Source of the DNA: Vibrio sp. UBA2441 | Lineage (GTDB): Bacteria; Pseudomonadota; Gammaproteobacteria; Enterobacterales; Vibrionaceae | DNA length: 64,000 nucleotides | Direction of reading: 5' to 3' | NCBI GenBank assembly: GCA_002342685.1 | Contig: DDQN01000064.1 | Coordinates: 1 to 64,000, forward strand | Part shown: positions 16,527 through 25,796 of the stretch, piece after piece | How the letters are laid out: every line of letters begins with the position of its first letter | Position numbering within the stretch: position 1 is the stretch's first letter | Notes under the pieces: model-generated | Databases searched by the model: none | Told to the model about the DNA's origin: nothing | Seen by the model: the letters and a program-made list of their open reading frames with translations, nothing else | Made by a program: the position numbers and the translations under genes

Positions 16527-17147
16527 TTACAGAATATCTAGTAGCTCAACTTCAAATACTAGAGCTGCATAAGGAGGGATAGCAGCACCTGCGCCACGCT
16601 CGCCGTATGCTAGATCTTGTGGGATACAAAGTTTCCACTTAGAACCTACAGGCATTAATTGTAGAGCTTCAACCCAACCTTTAATAACGCCAGTTACAGG
16701 GAACTCAGCTGGTTGTCCACGAGAAACAGAGCTATCGAATACAGTACCATCAGTTAGTTCACCGTGATAATGAACACGTACTTGCTTGTCAGAAGTTGGG
16801 ATTTCGCCAGTACCTTCGGTTAGTACTTCATACTGAAGACCTGACTCCAAAACAGTGACTTCTGGACGTAGTGCGTTATCTTTAAGGAACGCTTCACCGT
16901 CAGCAGCCGCAACTTTTGCAACTTCTTCACGAGCTGATTCAGCACGTGTATGAATTTCTTGTAGTGCGTTGTTGATCTCGTCTACTTCGATCTCTGGCAT
17001 TTCGCCAGTTAGAGCCGTAGCAATACCTTTAGCAATTGCGTCAACATTTAGACCTTCAAGGCCGCTTCCCGCAAGTTGTTGACCCATTTGTAGACCAATA
17101 CCGTAACTTGCTTTCTGCTCTACGGTTTCTAATTTGATATCAGACAT
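16527..17147 (-). CDS. fklB: FKBP22-type peptidyl-prolyl isomerase
   Basis: The 206-aa product has an N-terminal dimerisation domain (about 1-85, starting MSDIKLETVEQKASYGIGLQ). The C-terminal FKBP domain (about 95-206) contains VRVHYHGELTDGTVFDSS and ELLDIL at the end. There is no signal peptide, so it is cytoplasmic like E. coli FklB and unlike FkpA. It catalyses proline isomerisation and acts as a chaperone. Confidence 0.94.
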   Translation of the reverse strand: MSDIKLETVEQKASYGIGLQMGQQLAGSGLEGLNVDAIAKGIATALTGEMPEIEVDEINNALQEIHTRAESAREEVAKVAAADGEAFLKDNALRPEVTVLESGLQYEVLTEGTGEIPTSDKQVRVHYHGELTDGTVFDSSVSRGQPAEFPVTGVIKGWVEALQLMPVGSKWKLCIPQDLAYGERGAGAAIPPYAALVFEVELLDIL

Positions 17148-17411
17148 TTTGTCACTCTATATTGTTCGTTAAATAAAGACCAAAGCATAGCAGTAATGAC
17201 GAGCTGAAGAAACCAGAATACGAGAAGATGTGCAACCATAGACAAGATTGACGGCAGATAGGGATTTTTCACAATTAATGAATGTCAGAGTGAGCTGGGC
17301 AAGGGTTTTGATATATACTCAAAACGCCTCAAAATTTATCCTGATTTAGCAATAGCAGGAAATTGAGTATAGTTATTTGCATGATCACAGTTGTTTGAAG
17401 GAAGGCTCTAT

Positions 17412-17966
17412 ATGAATCGTCGAAATAGGAAGAAAAAGCAGACTAATCTTTTTGATGATCTGATGGTACGGGTAAAAAAAGTAAACTTAAATGTTTCGCT
17501 ATCATGGTGGAAACAACTGCCCAAATTTCATCAGCGAATTATTGCTATTCTTAGTTCGATTGTCTTAGTACTACTAGTACTACCGACCTCGGATGTAGAG
17601 CCTGAGACTGAGGTTTCTTCTTCAACTAAAAATCGAGTGCAGGTATCGGTGAATACGACCAGCCTGAGTCAGGAAGGTGCTAGCAAACAAGCGGTGACAA
17701 AGACCGATGATTGGCAAGAGTATACGGTACAGTCTGGAGATACTCTGGCTAAAGTATTTAGAACCAATAAACTTCCAATGGCAGATTTGAACTTGTTAGT
17801 TAAAATAGAAGGCCTAGATAAACCGTTAAGTAAGATCACCCAAGGGCAGCTTGTTCGTTATAAACTGACCGCGAAAGGAGAACTCGACATACTTCAGTTA
17901 GAAAAAAATGATAGTTCAGTGATGTTCTTCCGTTTATCTGATGGTGGCTTTGGGCGAAGTAAGTAA
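17412..17966 (+). CDS. OapA-family (YtfB-like) LysM-like protein
   Basis: The 184-aa product starts MNRRNRKKKQTN. RBS GAAGGAAGG (17397-17405) picks the ATG at 17412 over an in-frame TTG at 17391. A very basic cytoplasmic N-terminus precedes one membrane segment (about 46-58, IIAILSSIVLVLLVL). A Ser/Thr linker follows, then a LysM-like OapA domain (YTVQSGDTLAKVFRTNKLPM). The family includes H. influenzae OapA and E. coli YtfB, which bind glycans and affect cell division or adhesion. The exact role here is unknown. Confidence 0.82.
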   Translation: MNRRNRKKKQTNLFDDLMVRVKKVNLNVSLSWWKQLPKFHQRIIAILSSIVLVLLVLPTSDVEPETEVSSSTKNRVQVSVNTTSLSQEGASKQAVTKTDDWQEYTVQSGDTLAKVFRTNKLPMADLNLLVKIEGLDKPLSKITQGQLVRYKLTAKGELDILQLEKNDSSVMFFRLSDGGFGRSK

Positions 17967-17990
17967 TTACCTACAAACGATAATCATCGC

Positions 17991-18863
17991 CTACATAGAG
18001 TTTGCTTTACGGCGTCTTCTAAAAACATATTTTGGCGGGACAAGCGGCAGAATAATGAGCCCGATACCCAGCAAGGTAAATATATCCGGCAGTTCGTTAA
18101 ACCAAGCAATACCCATGAGTGTCACAAAGATAAGCCCGGAATATTCAGACAGCGCAATTTGATCAGCCTGAGCTCTTTTGTAAGCGAAAACCGCTAACCC
18201 GTTATAGGCCAAAATACACAGTGAACTGGTGACAGTCCATATGACCTGGGAGTCGCTCATTGCTGTCCAGTTGAGCATGGCAAGTAACCCCGAAGTTGGT
18301 AGCGAAAAAAGGCTGGTCCAAAATAGGGTATGAATAACACTATGCTCGCTTGGCAGCTTTCTGACTAATACGTTGAACAGAGCGATAGTGACAGCGGTAC
18401 CTAATGCAAAAAAAGCGGCCCAGTGGAACTGGGATGGTCTCAGCACGATTAATACCCCTATAAACCCAACAATAGTTGCAATGACTTTGTAGCTGTTCGG
18501 TTTTTCCTTTAGCAAAAGTAATGATGTGGGCAGCATGATGAGTGGTGCCGCATAAAAAACGGCATTTGCCGTAGCCAAGGGCAGATAGGTAATAGCCACT
18601 ACCATGCAAGAGGCGCCCACAATAATTAAATTTGCGCGGATGGCAGTGACCTTCCAGTTTAAAGGGGGAACCGGATGGTTGTGTCGTCGGGTGGCGAAAT
18701 ATAGGGGGGCTATGACAAGGGTGGCGATGAACTGGCGAATAAAGATATATTGAAATGCAAATACCTCCCCTTCCAATAATTTAACGGCGACGTCAGAAAA
18801 CGAAGCCATCAAGTTACCGAGGATCAGGGATAATAACGCCAGAGTCGTCGAAGACACTTTCAA
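17991..18863 (-). CDS. EamA/DMT-family transporter
   Basis: The 290-aa product has ten hydrophobic segments arranged as two EamA repeats. The first begins at SLILGNLMASFSDVAVKLLE and the second near HWAAFFALGTAVTIALFNVL. The C-terminal tail PPKYVFRRRRKANSM is basic, as in inner-membrane DMT carriers. The substrate cannot be told from sequence. The gene follows elaA with a 4-base gap, so the two are probably co-transcribed. Confidence 0.88.
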   Translation of the reverse strand: MKVSSTTLALLSLILGNLMASFSDVAVKLLEGEVFAFQYIFIRQFIATLVIAPLYFATRRHNHPVPPLNWKVTAIRANLIIVGASCMVVAITYLPLATANAVFYAAPLIMLPTSLLLLKEKPNSYKVIATIVGFIGVLIVLRPSQFHWAAFFALGTAVTIALFNVLVRKLPSEHSVIHTLFWTSLFSLPTSGLLAMLNWTAMSDSQVIWTVTSSLCILAYNGLAVFAYKRAQADQIALSEYSGLIFVTLMGIAWFNELPDIFTLLGIGLIILPLVPPKYVFRRRRKANSM

Positions 18864-18867
18864 GGGA

Positions 18868-19320
18868 TTACTTCTCTAGTCTCATATCAATATGCGGTAT
18901 ATCGTCTTCTAAATACATATCAGATATGGGCTGAAATCCGTACTCGGCATAAAATCGACTAAGGTGCTCCTGCGCTCCGATATCAATAGAATAGTCAGGC
19001 CAAAGCTCTTGGCATTGTGATAAAGCTTCGGCCACAAGCTTGTGGCCCAACCCTTGGCCACGGCATGATAATTTTGTCGCGACTCTGCCAATGCTGGCAT
19101 TGTCATAGTTAACGCCTGGAGCCATTAATCGTGCACAGGCAACAATTTCATCATCCATGAAGCCGATGAGCTGGTATACGCCATCAAGTGTATCTTTATC
19201 ATCCAGCTCCGGATAAGGGCATGTCTGCTCAACGACAAAAACATCGATACGCAGTTTAATGAGATTGTATAGCTGATGAGTGCTGAGTTGATTAAAACTC
19301 AATAGTTTCCATGAAAGCAT
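18868..19320 (-). CDS. elaA: ElaA-family GNAT N-acetyltransferase
   Basis: The 150-aa product MLSWKLLSFNQLSTHQLYNL... matches ElaA (about 153 aa in E. coli). The acetyl-CoA-binding motif A is at IGRVATKLSCRGQGLGHKLV, and VVEQTCPYPELDDKD is typical of the family. The substrate is not known. It is upstream of, and nearly touches, the EamA gene. Confidence 0.88.
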   Translation of the reverse strand: MLSWKLLSFNQLSTHQLYNLIKLRIDVFVVEQTCPYPELDDKDTLDGVYQLIGFMDDEIVACARLMAPGVNYDNASIGRVATKLSCRGQGLGHKLVAEALSQCQELWPDYSIDIGAQEHLSRFYAEYGFQPISDMYLEDDIPHIDMRLEK

Positions 19321-19396
19321 AATCGTGTCTGGTGAGTGTAACGTATTGGCAATCTAGCAATTTTTAGACAGTGAATCATTAACTATTGTTAATCTT

Positions 19397-19963
19397 CTAG
19401 CGGTTTTTTATTCTTGATTTTATTCGGCTTAAACTAATATGAGTAATTCCAAGGTAGGCGGCTATCTGGTAATCGGTAAGGCGCTCTTCTAAGTCAGGGA
19501 AATTCTGGCAAAAAAGTGCATATCTCTCTTCTGCGGAATAAAGCAGCATGAATCGTTCTTTGGATTCTTTGTAAAGCAGCTGGGTTTCAATCAACTTAAT
19601 GTAGATGGGATTTGCTTGTTCTCGCCATTGAGTAATGGCTTCAACAGGAAAGCTTAGCAGGCTGACAGGGGTGAGCGTTTCCAGTAAGTATGGATAGGCT
19701 TGTTGATTAATAAGGCTTTCAAACCCGATGATCCAATCTTGTTCCCAATAAAACTCCTTACTGAACTGTTTGCCCGACTCGGTTAAATAACAGGCGTGAC
19801 AAAGCCCTTCAAGCAAGAAATAGACACTATCAGCCTGTTCACCCTGATTAACCAAAATATGACGTGTTGGCAGCTCCAACGGGGATACGATTTGGGCTAA
19901 CTCATCAATCTGGCCTTGGCTAAAACCATGGTGCTGTAGCTCTGAAATAAAACGATTATCCAT
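19397..19963 (-). CDS. Crp/Fnr-fold transcriptional regulator
   Basis: The 188-aa product has a cyclic-nucleotide-type beta-roll (about 10-125, with VNQGEQADSVYFLLEGLCHA) and a short C-terminal helix-turn-helix (LTDYQIAAYLGITHISLSRIKSRIKNR, cut here as residues 162-188). It lacks the Fnr cysteines and a full CRP-type cAMP pocket, so the ligand, if any, is unknown. The target is not clear; elaA-EamA lie just downstream on the same strand, separated by 76 bases. Confidence 0.85.
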   Translation of the reverse strand: MDNRFISELQHHGFSQGQIDELAQIVSPLELPTRHILVNQGEQADSVYFLLEGLCHACYLTESGKQFSKEFYWEQDWIIGFESLINQQAYPYLLETLTPVSLLSFPVEAITQWREQANPIYIKLIETQLLYKESKERFMLLYSAEERYALFCQNFPDLEERLTDYQIAAYLGITHISLSRIKSRIKNR

Positions 19964-20042
19964 AGTGTCTCTGTTGTTAACAAAAATTATGTGGCTTTCA
20001 ATAAGCCGGGTTCATTGCTTCAAAGTATATAATTAAATGATA

Positions 20043-20075
20043 AAAAAAACCGCCCCTGAAAAGAGGGCGGTTTTT
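20043..20075 (-). terminator. Terminator of cpdB
   Basis: AAACCGCCC and GGGCGGTTT form a strong stem, with A and T runs on each side, 22 bases beyond the cpdB stop on the minus strand. Confidence 0.9.
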
Positions 20076-20096
20076 AGATTTCAGTTCAGTATAGGA

Positions 20097-22058
20097 TTAT
20101 TTTTGAAGATCAATCTTATACACGGCAAAACCAACTTCGTCAGTCGCGACTTGGGTCATAGGGTACTGACCTTTATCTTTGACAAACTTAGCCGCTTTTT
20201 CACTTGGAGAAGTCTCAAAGCGGATATCTAGTTTTTTATCACTCTTAATTGGAGCAAATGACCAGTTGTTGTCAGCGCTTGGAGTAACTTCACCTTTTTC
20301 TGCACTCACTTCTGAGATGTAAGCAGACAGCACGCTACGGTTTTCATCTGGAGATGCAAACGCAACAAACTTCGCACCAGTACCCGCAAACTTCGCGCCG
20401 TATGCACGGTAGTTGTTACTCGCGATGATGAAGTCTTGCTTCATATCTACAGGCTTACCTTGGAATGTTAGATTAACAATACGCTGCGAATCTGGGTTAA
20501 CCACTTTACAACTGCCATCATATTTAGCAGGTTGAGTAATATCGATCTGATACTCAACGCCGTCAATTACGTCAAAGTTATAAGTACGGAAACCATCCCA
20601 GTTGATTAGACCTTGCGCATCAGTGCTATTTACGTCGATTTGGTTGAACTGACCTGCAGAGCACTCTAGCCACTCTTTTACTTCTTTACCTGTTACTTTT
20701 AAGGCGACTAGTGTGTTTGGATATAGGTAAAGGTCGGCTGCGTTACTGAAAGTAAGCTGACCAGACTCTACTTCAGTATAACCTGAAGGATCATTCTTAC
20801 GACCACCTGCTTTAAACGGTGCCGCAGCAGAAAGTACAGGAATGCCATCTAGGTCCGGGTCACCCTGAATGAACTTCTCAACATAGGCTTTTTGAGCCGC
20901 GTTAACAATTTGAACTGTTGGATCATCTTGTACTAGCGCGAGGTGGCTGTACATGACGTCAGAGGCTTTACCAATTGGTTGGTTAACAAACTCCAGAGTG
21001 GCAGCATGATCCGCTTCTAGTGCCTTAACGATGCCTTCATCGTTATCAGCCAAAGAGACTTTTGCTTTGCGATCATAGATAGCACGCGCTTCTGATTTGC
21101 CGCTAACAACCTTCCACTCGCCTTTCTTGCTGTCAAAATCCAACACAAGATCCATGACACCGACATGGCTACCCCAGCGTCCAGGCATAACTGCAGTCAC
21201 ACCATTGATGGTGCCGTTTTTATTGTCAACGCCTTGAATGCCGTCAAAGCCTTTACCCGGGAACACAGCGTGAGAGTGACCAAATGCGATTGCATCAATA
21301 CCGTCTACTTCTGAAAGGTAAAGTGTTGAGTTTTCAGCACCTTTTCTATAAGGGTCTTTAGAAATACCAGAGTGAGGGATAGCAACGATAACGTCAGCAC
21401 CTTCTGCCTTCATCATAGGTACGAACTTCTCTGCCGTTTCTTTGATATCTTTAGCTATTACTTTGCCTTCAAGGTTCTTCTTATCCCACGTTAGAATTTG
21501 TGGTGGTACAAAGCCGATATAACCTATACGTAGGGAGCGCGGAAAGCCGTCGCTATCTTTAAACGAGTACTCTTTAACAATGTAAGGAGTATAGGTGTTC
21601 TCGCCGGTATCTTTGTCGTATACGTTCGCATTGATATAAGGGAAGTTTGCGTCATTTACAGACTCGGCAAGGAATTCCATACCATAGTTAAATTCATGGT
21701 TACCTAGGTTACCAACTTCGTAACCCAGTTGATTCATTGCCTTATAGACAGGGTGAACGTCTTTTGGCTCAATACCTTTTGCCGCCATGTAGTCAGCCAT
21801 TGGGCTACCTTGGATCAAGTCACCGTTATCTACTAAAACGCTGTTTGTTACTTCGTTACGAGCTTCTTTTACCAAAGTCGCTGCGCGAGATAAGCCAATT
21901 TTTTTAGACTCTTTACCTTTGTAGTAATCAAAAGAGTATGCGTTACCGTGGATATCCGTTGTTTCAATAATACGTAAATTTACTGTCTCTGCGCTTACGG
22001 CGCCTGACATTGCTACCATGCCAGCTAGTACGGCAAGAGAAAGGGGTTTAATGGTCAT
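20097..22058 (-). CDS. cpdB: Periplasmic 2',3'-cyclic-nucleotide phosphodiesterase / 3'-nucleotidase
   Basis: The 653-aa product equals the family length (647 in E. coli). A signal peptide ends near VSA-ET (residue 23). The metallophosphoesterase domain (about 25-330) shows the metal-ligand motifs TTDIHGN, DNGDLIQGSP, NLGNHEFNYG, PHSG and AFGHSHA. The 5'-nucleotidase C-terminal domain is at about 370-600. It hydrolyses 2',3'-cyclic nucleotides and 3'-nucleotides in the periplasm, which helps scavenge nucleotides. It appears to be a single-gene unit. Confidence 0.95.
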   Translation of the reverse strand: MTIKPLSLAVLAGMVAMSGAVSAETVNLRIIETTDIHGNAYSFDYYKGKESKKIGLSRAATLVKEARNEVTNSVLVDNGDLIQGSPMADYMAAKGIEPKDVHPVYKAMNQLGYEVGNLGNHEFNYGMEFLAESVNDANFPYINANVYDKDTGENTYTPYIVKEYSFKDSDGFPRSLRIGYIGFVPPQILTWDKKNLEGKVIAKDIKETAEKFVPMMKAEGADVIVAIPHSGISKDPYRKGAENSTLYLSEVDGIDAIAFGHSHAVFPGKGFDGIQGVDNKNGTINGVTAVMPGRWGSHVGVMDLVLDFDSKKGEWKVVSGKSEARAIYDRKAKVSLADNDEGIVKALEADHAATLEFVNQPIGKASDVMYSHLALVQDDPTVQIVNAAQKAYVEKFIQGDPDLDGIPVLSAAAPFKAGGRKNDPSGYTEVESGQLTFSNAADLYLYPNTLVALKVTGKEVKEWLECSAGQFNQIDVNSTDAQGLINWDGFRTYNFDVIDGVEYQIDITQPAKYDGSCKVVNPDSQRIVNLTFQGKPVDMKQDFIIASNNYRAYGAKFAGTGAKFVAFASPDENRSVLSAYISEVSAEKGEVTPSADNNWSFAPIKSDKKLDIRFETSPSEKAAKFVKDKGQYPMTQVATDEVGFAVYKIDLQK

Positions 22059-22095
22059 TGTTTACTCCAAATCCAGTTTTGGTTTTTTATCTGTC

Positions 22096-22250
22096 TATAC
22101 CCAGGCAGCTTTGTTCTTTAGGAGCGCATAAATATGCCCATTTCGCTGTCGAATAACTTAGGCTGAGGGGCATCATTCTTTGCGTTATTTCTTCTGAACT
22201 GAACACATTGATGTCGCTCTTTAACCTACAACTAAGGTCACTTGGGTGTA
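22096..22250. repeat. Shortened copy of the terminal-inverted-repeat element (about 155 bp)
   Basis: The left end is TATACCCAGG and the right end is AAGGTCACTTGGGTGTA. The right 110 bases line up with the right part of the element at 48144-48408; shared blocks include GAACTGAAC, TTGATG, AGGTCACTTG and a central TAACTTAG. Both copies lack a reading frame. It is more diverged than the 48-kb copy. Confidence 0.7.
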
Positions 22251-22490
22251 GATTAATGTAACAATTTTTCATGAAAGAAATGTTTAGCCAATATGTGAAA
22301 TGAGAGATAGAACGGGCCAATGTTAGTTTTTTAAACCTAGATCTCTTCTTTTTATCTCGCCAATGACCGCTCTACCGTCCCGTTATCACTTGCTTATTAG
22401 CTTTTAGAATAAAAAATGAAATTTTAGAATTTCCAGTAATAACAGACTCTGTACATAATGCCTACATACAAGTGAGGATAAGAGAGTGTC
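22251..22490 (+). other. Upstream region of cobA-cysDN operon
   Basis: AT-rich, with no gene. A weak promoter TTCCAG (22431-22436) -17 bp- CATAAT (22454-22459) lies about 30 bases before cobA. Weak promoters of this kind are usual for CysB-activated genes, but I cannot assign a CysB site. The cpdB promoter should also lie in this divergent gap. Confidence 0.4.
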
Positions 22491-23342
22491 ATGGAAAATA
22501 TAAATAGCTTCCCTGCGACGAAACCAAAGCTGGTCAATATTAATACGGTGCCAGTGCTGAATCGTAGCTTATTTAATGAAGGGGAAGTGGCACTCATTGG
22601 AGCGGGGCCTGGTGACCCGGAGTTGTTAACCATAAAAGCGCTCAACTTTCTTCAGCAGGCGGATGTCGTTCTTTATGACTATCTGGTCTCTGATGAAATA
22701 TTGTCTTTAATTCCTGAAAGTACCAAGCAAATATGCGTCGGAAAAAGGGCGGGGTACCACAGCGTTCCTCAAGAAGAAATCAATCAGCTACTAGTCAAAT
22801 ACGCGTCTCAAGGCTATCGAGTCGTGCGTATTAAAGGTGGTGATCCTTTCGTCTTTGGTCGTGGGGGAGAAGAGCTGGAAGTTCTATTTGATAACCAAAT
22901 TAGATTTCAGGTTATTCCTGGCATAACCGCAGCTGCAGGTGCAACCGCTTATGCTGGTATTCCTTTAACCCATAGAGATTTTGCTCAGTCGGCGATGTTT
23001 ATTACTGGTCATCTAAAGGCTGAAAATGAACAGTTGGATTGGTCGACGTTGGCGCGTGGAAATCAAACCTTGGTTATCTATATGGGGTTAATGAAATCAC
23101 AACATATTCAGGAACAACTTATCTATCACGGACGCGGAATAGAAACACCCATTGCCATTATTGAAAGAGGTACGCATGCGACACAACGTGTATTGCAAGG
23201 AACGCTCTCTCAATTGTCAGAGCTTGCGCAGCAGGCTGAATCACCGTCCTTGATTGTTATAGGAGAGGTGGTGAAATTATCGAAAAAACTGAGTTGGTTT
23301 GGTCAAACTGATGAACAGCAACGCTTAGTTAGTAATGCCTAA
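22491..23342 (+). CDS. cobA: Uroporphyrinogen-III C-methyltransferase (siroheme synthesis)
   Basis: The 283-aa product has the SAM-dependent methyltransferase fold. VALIGAGPGDPELLTIKAL is at about 35-53, and the GGDPFVFGRGGEE motif is at about 117-129. It adds methyl groups at C2 and C7 to make precorrin-2. It lacks the CysG oxidase/chelatase N-terminal part, so another protein must finish siroheme. It heads the cysDN operon because siroheme is needed by sulfite reductase. It overlaps a possible extended cysD start by 8 bases, but the true cysD start is later. Confidence 0.93.
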   Translation: MENINSFPATKPKLVNINTVPVLNRSLFNEGEVALIGAGPGDPELLTIKALNFLQQADVVLYDYLVSDEILSLIPESTKQICVGKRAGYHSVPQEEINQLLVKYASQGYRVVRIKGGDPFVFGRGGEELEVLFDNQIRFQVIPGITAAAGATAYAGIPLTHRDFAQSAMFITGHLKAENEQLDWSTLARGNQTLVIYMGLMKSQHIQEQLIYHGRGIETPIAIIERGTHATQRVLQGTLSQLSELAQQAESPSLIVIGEVVKLSKKLSWFGQTDEQQRLVSNA

Positions 23343-23400
23343 TATCAAAATAAATTCGACTAATAGTCAGGCTCAATTGGAGTCAAAAGGAAGTAAACCC

Positions 23401-24309
23401 ATGGATAAACAAAGATTTACTCATTTAAAACAGCTTGAGGCTGAGAGTATTCACATCATTCGTGAAGTGGCCGCAGAGTTTGATAACCCCGTAATGATGT
23501 ATTCCATCGGTAAAGACTCTGCCGTTATGTTGCATTTAGCACGCAAAGCATTTTATCCGGGAAAAATACCGTTTCCGCTATTGCATGTTGATACTGATTG
23601 GAAGTTTAAAGAAATGATTGAGTTTCGAGATCGCACTGCAGAAAAGTACGGTTTCGAGCTACTTGTACACAAAAATCCCGAAGGGATTGAAATGGGTATT
23701 AATCCTTTTGTCCATGGTTCGTCAAAGCATACCGATATCATGAAAACTCAAGGGCTAAAACAAGCGCTAAATAAATATGGATTTGATGCTGCATTTGGTG
23801 GAGCCCGTAGGGATGAAGAAAAATCACGAGCTAAAGAGCGAGTTTATTCGTTCCGTGACAAGAACCATACCTGGGACCCGAAAAGCCAACGTCCAGAATT
23901 ATGGCGGACCTATAACGGTCAGGTGAACAAGGGAGAAAGCATTCGTGTGTTCCCGCTTTCTAATTGGACTGAGCTGGATATTTGGCAATACATCTATCTT
24001 GAGAACATTGAAATTGTACCGCTTTATTTGGCTGAAAAACGCCCGGTTGTTGAGAGAGACGGTATGTTAATCATGGTAGATGACGATCGCATGCCTATTG
24101 AAGAAGGTGAAAAAGTGGAACATCGAAGTGTGAGGTTTAGAACTCTTGGTTGCTATCCGCTAACAGGTGCTGTCGAGTCACAAGCGAATACACTTCCTGA
24201 GATTATACAAGAGATGCTGGTGGCAACGTCCAGTGAGCGTCAGGGCAGAGCCATCGACCACGATCAGTCAGGGTCAATGGAACTTAAGAAACGACAAGGT
24301 TATTTTTAG
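23401..24309 (+). CDS. cysD: Sulfate adenylyltransferase subunit 2 (ATP sulfurylase)
   Basis: The start at 23401 (MDKQRFTHLKQLEAES) gives 302 aa, equal to E. coli CysD, and follows RBS AAGGAAG. The frame is open to 23335 but that part has no family match. The PP-loop SIGKDS (35-40) binds ATP. With CysN it makes adenosine 5'-phosphosulfate from sulfate. It is followed by cysN after 17 bases. Confidence 0.96.
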   Translation: MDKQRFTHLKQLEAESIHIIREVAAEFDNPVMMYSIGKDSAVMLHLARKAFYPGKIPFPLLHVDTDWKFKEMIEFRDRTAEKYGFELLVHKNPEGIEMGINPFVHGSSKHTDIMKTQGLKQALNKYGFDAAFGGARRDEEKSRAKERVYSFRDKNHTWDPKSQRPELWRTYNGQVNKGESIRVFPLSNWTELDIWQYIYLENIEIVPLYLAEKRPVVERDGMLIMVDDDRMPIEEGEKVEHRSVRFRTLGCYPLTGAVESQANTLPEIIQEMLVATSSERQGRAIDHDQSGSMELKKRQGYF

Positions 24310-24326
24310 GCATCTAAGGAAAGATT

Positions 24327-25742
24327 ATGAATAGTGCAATAGAAGCTCAACTTGAAGAGCTGGGTATCGAAGAATACCTAAATCAACATCAACACAAATC
24401 TTTACTTAGATTTTTAACTTGCGGTTCTGTCGATGATGGCAAAAGTACCTTAATTGGTCGCTTGCTCCATGATTCAAAACAAATTTATGCAGATCAACTT
24501 GCTGCCGTTCAGTCCGACAGTCAACGTGTCGGAACAACAGGTGAGAAGCCTGATTTAGCCTTGTTGGTCGACGGCCTGCAGGCTGAAAGAGAACAAGGTA
24601 TTACCATCGACGTTGCGTATCGCTATTTTTCTACACAGAAACGTAAATTTATTATTGCGGATACGCCAGGGCATGAACAATACACGCGTAACATGGCTAC
24701 GGGTGCATCAACTTGTGATGTGGCTGTGATCCTCATTGATGCGAGAAAAGGCGTATTAGATCAAACAAGAAGACACTCTTTTATCGCTAGCTTATTGGGG
24801 ATTCGTCACTTTGTTGTTGCAATCAATAAAATGGATTTGGTGGAGTTTTCTGAACAGAAATATAATGAGATCAAAGAAGAATATCTTACTTTTGCTGAGA
24901 AGTTGAAGAGTGATATTAACATTCAACTGATCCCGATATCTGCGCTGGAAGGCGATAATGTGGTAGATATTAGCGAGGAAATGGCTTGGTATCAGGGAGA
25001 GTCTCTACTTTCCTTATTGGAAAATGTGGATCTGAATAATAGTAGTGTGAATCAGGATTTTCGTTTCCCAGTTCAGTATGTAAACCGCCCTAACCTTGAT
25101 TTTCGTGGTTTTGCAGGAACATTGGCTTCGGGATCGGTTTCGGTTGGTGATGAGATAAAAGCATTACCGTCAGGAAAAACCTCTAAGGTTGCCCGAGTCG
25201 TTACTTTTGATGGTGACCTAGATACTGCATATGCAGGCCAGGCGGTTACTTTAACACTGGAAGATGAAATCGATATAAGCCGGGGTGACTTGTTGGTTAC
25301 CGATGGGGCCGCCATTGAGTCAAGTAATCATGTATTGGCTGATGTGGTATGGATGACAGAAGAGCCGCTTCAGCTGAATCGTCAGTATGATATCAAGATA
25401 GCGGGTAAGAAAACGCTTGGACAAGTGGATGTTATTCGTCATCAATACGACATTAATAATTTGTCTCGATTTGATACAGATAGCGTTCCTCTTAACGGTA
25501 TCGCCCAGTGTGAGTGGTCACTTACAGAATCAATTGCGATTGATAAATACACGGATGCTACTGATACAGGCGGCTTTATCATTATTGATCGCCTTAGCAA
25601 TGTAACTGTTGGTGCAGGTTTAGTGAGAGAACGCCTTGACCAAAAATCCAATAGTGCAACCGTTGGCGATATCAATGCGTTTGAGACTGAACTAAAAGCG
25701 TTAATTCTGAAGTATTTCCCATCTTGGGATGCAAAGATTTAA
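24327..25742 (+). CDS. cysN: Sulfate adenylyltransferase subunit 1 (GTPase)
   Basis: The product is 471 aa (475 in E. coli). The EF-Tu-like GTPase motifs are GSVDDGKST (33-41), DTPGHEQYTRNMATGAS, and NKMD. GTP hydrolysis drives APS formation by CysD. CysC is a separate gene, not fused here. RBS AAGGAAAG lies upstream. Confidence 0.96.
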   Translation: MNSAIEAQLEELGIEEYLNQHQHKSLLRFLTCGSVDDGKSTLIGRLLHDSKQIYADQLAAVQSDSQRVGTTGEKPDLALLVDGLQAEREQGITIDVAYRYFSTQKRKFIIADTPGHEQYTRNMATGASTCDVAVILIDARKGVLDQTRRHSFIASLLGIRHFVVAINKMDLVEFSEQKYNEIKEEYLTFAEKLKSDINIQLIPISALEGDNVVDISEEMAWYQGESLLSLLENVDLNNSSVNQDFRFPVQYVNRPNLDFRGFAGTLASGSVSVGDEIKALPSGKTSKVARVVTFDGDLDTAYAGQAVTLTLEDEIDISRGDLLVTDGAAIESSNHVLADVVWMTEEPLQLNRQYDIKIAGKKTLGQVDVIRHQYDINNLSRFDTDSVPLNGIAQCEWSLTESIAIDKYTDATDTGGFIIIDRLSNVTVGAGLVRERLDQKSNSATVGDINAFETELKALILKYFPSWDAKI

Positions 25743-25753
25743 TAAAGAAATAG

Positions 25754-25785
25754 AGACATCTAAATAGGGATTTAGATGTCTTTTT
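25754..25785 (+). terminator. Terminator-like hairpin between cysN and the SLC13 gene
   Basis: A perfect 12-bp stem (AGACATCTAAAT / ATTTAGATGTCT) with a 4-base loop is followed by TTTTT, just after cysN and 12 bases before the next start. It lies inside an otherwise tight sulfate operon, so it probably reduces rather than ends transcription of the permease and cysC. Confidence 0.85.
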
Positions 25786-25796
25786 GAGGGCAAGTT

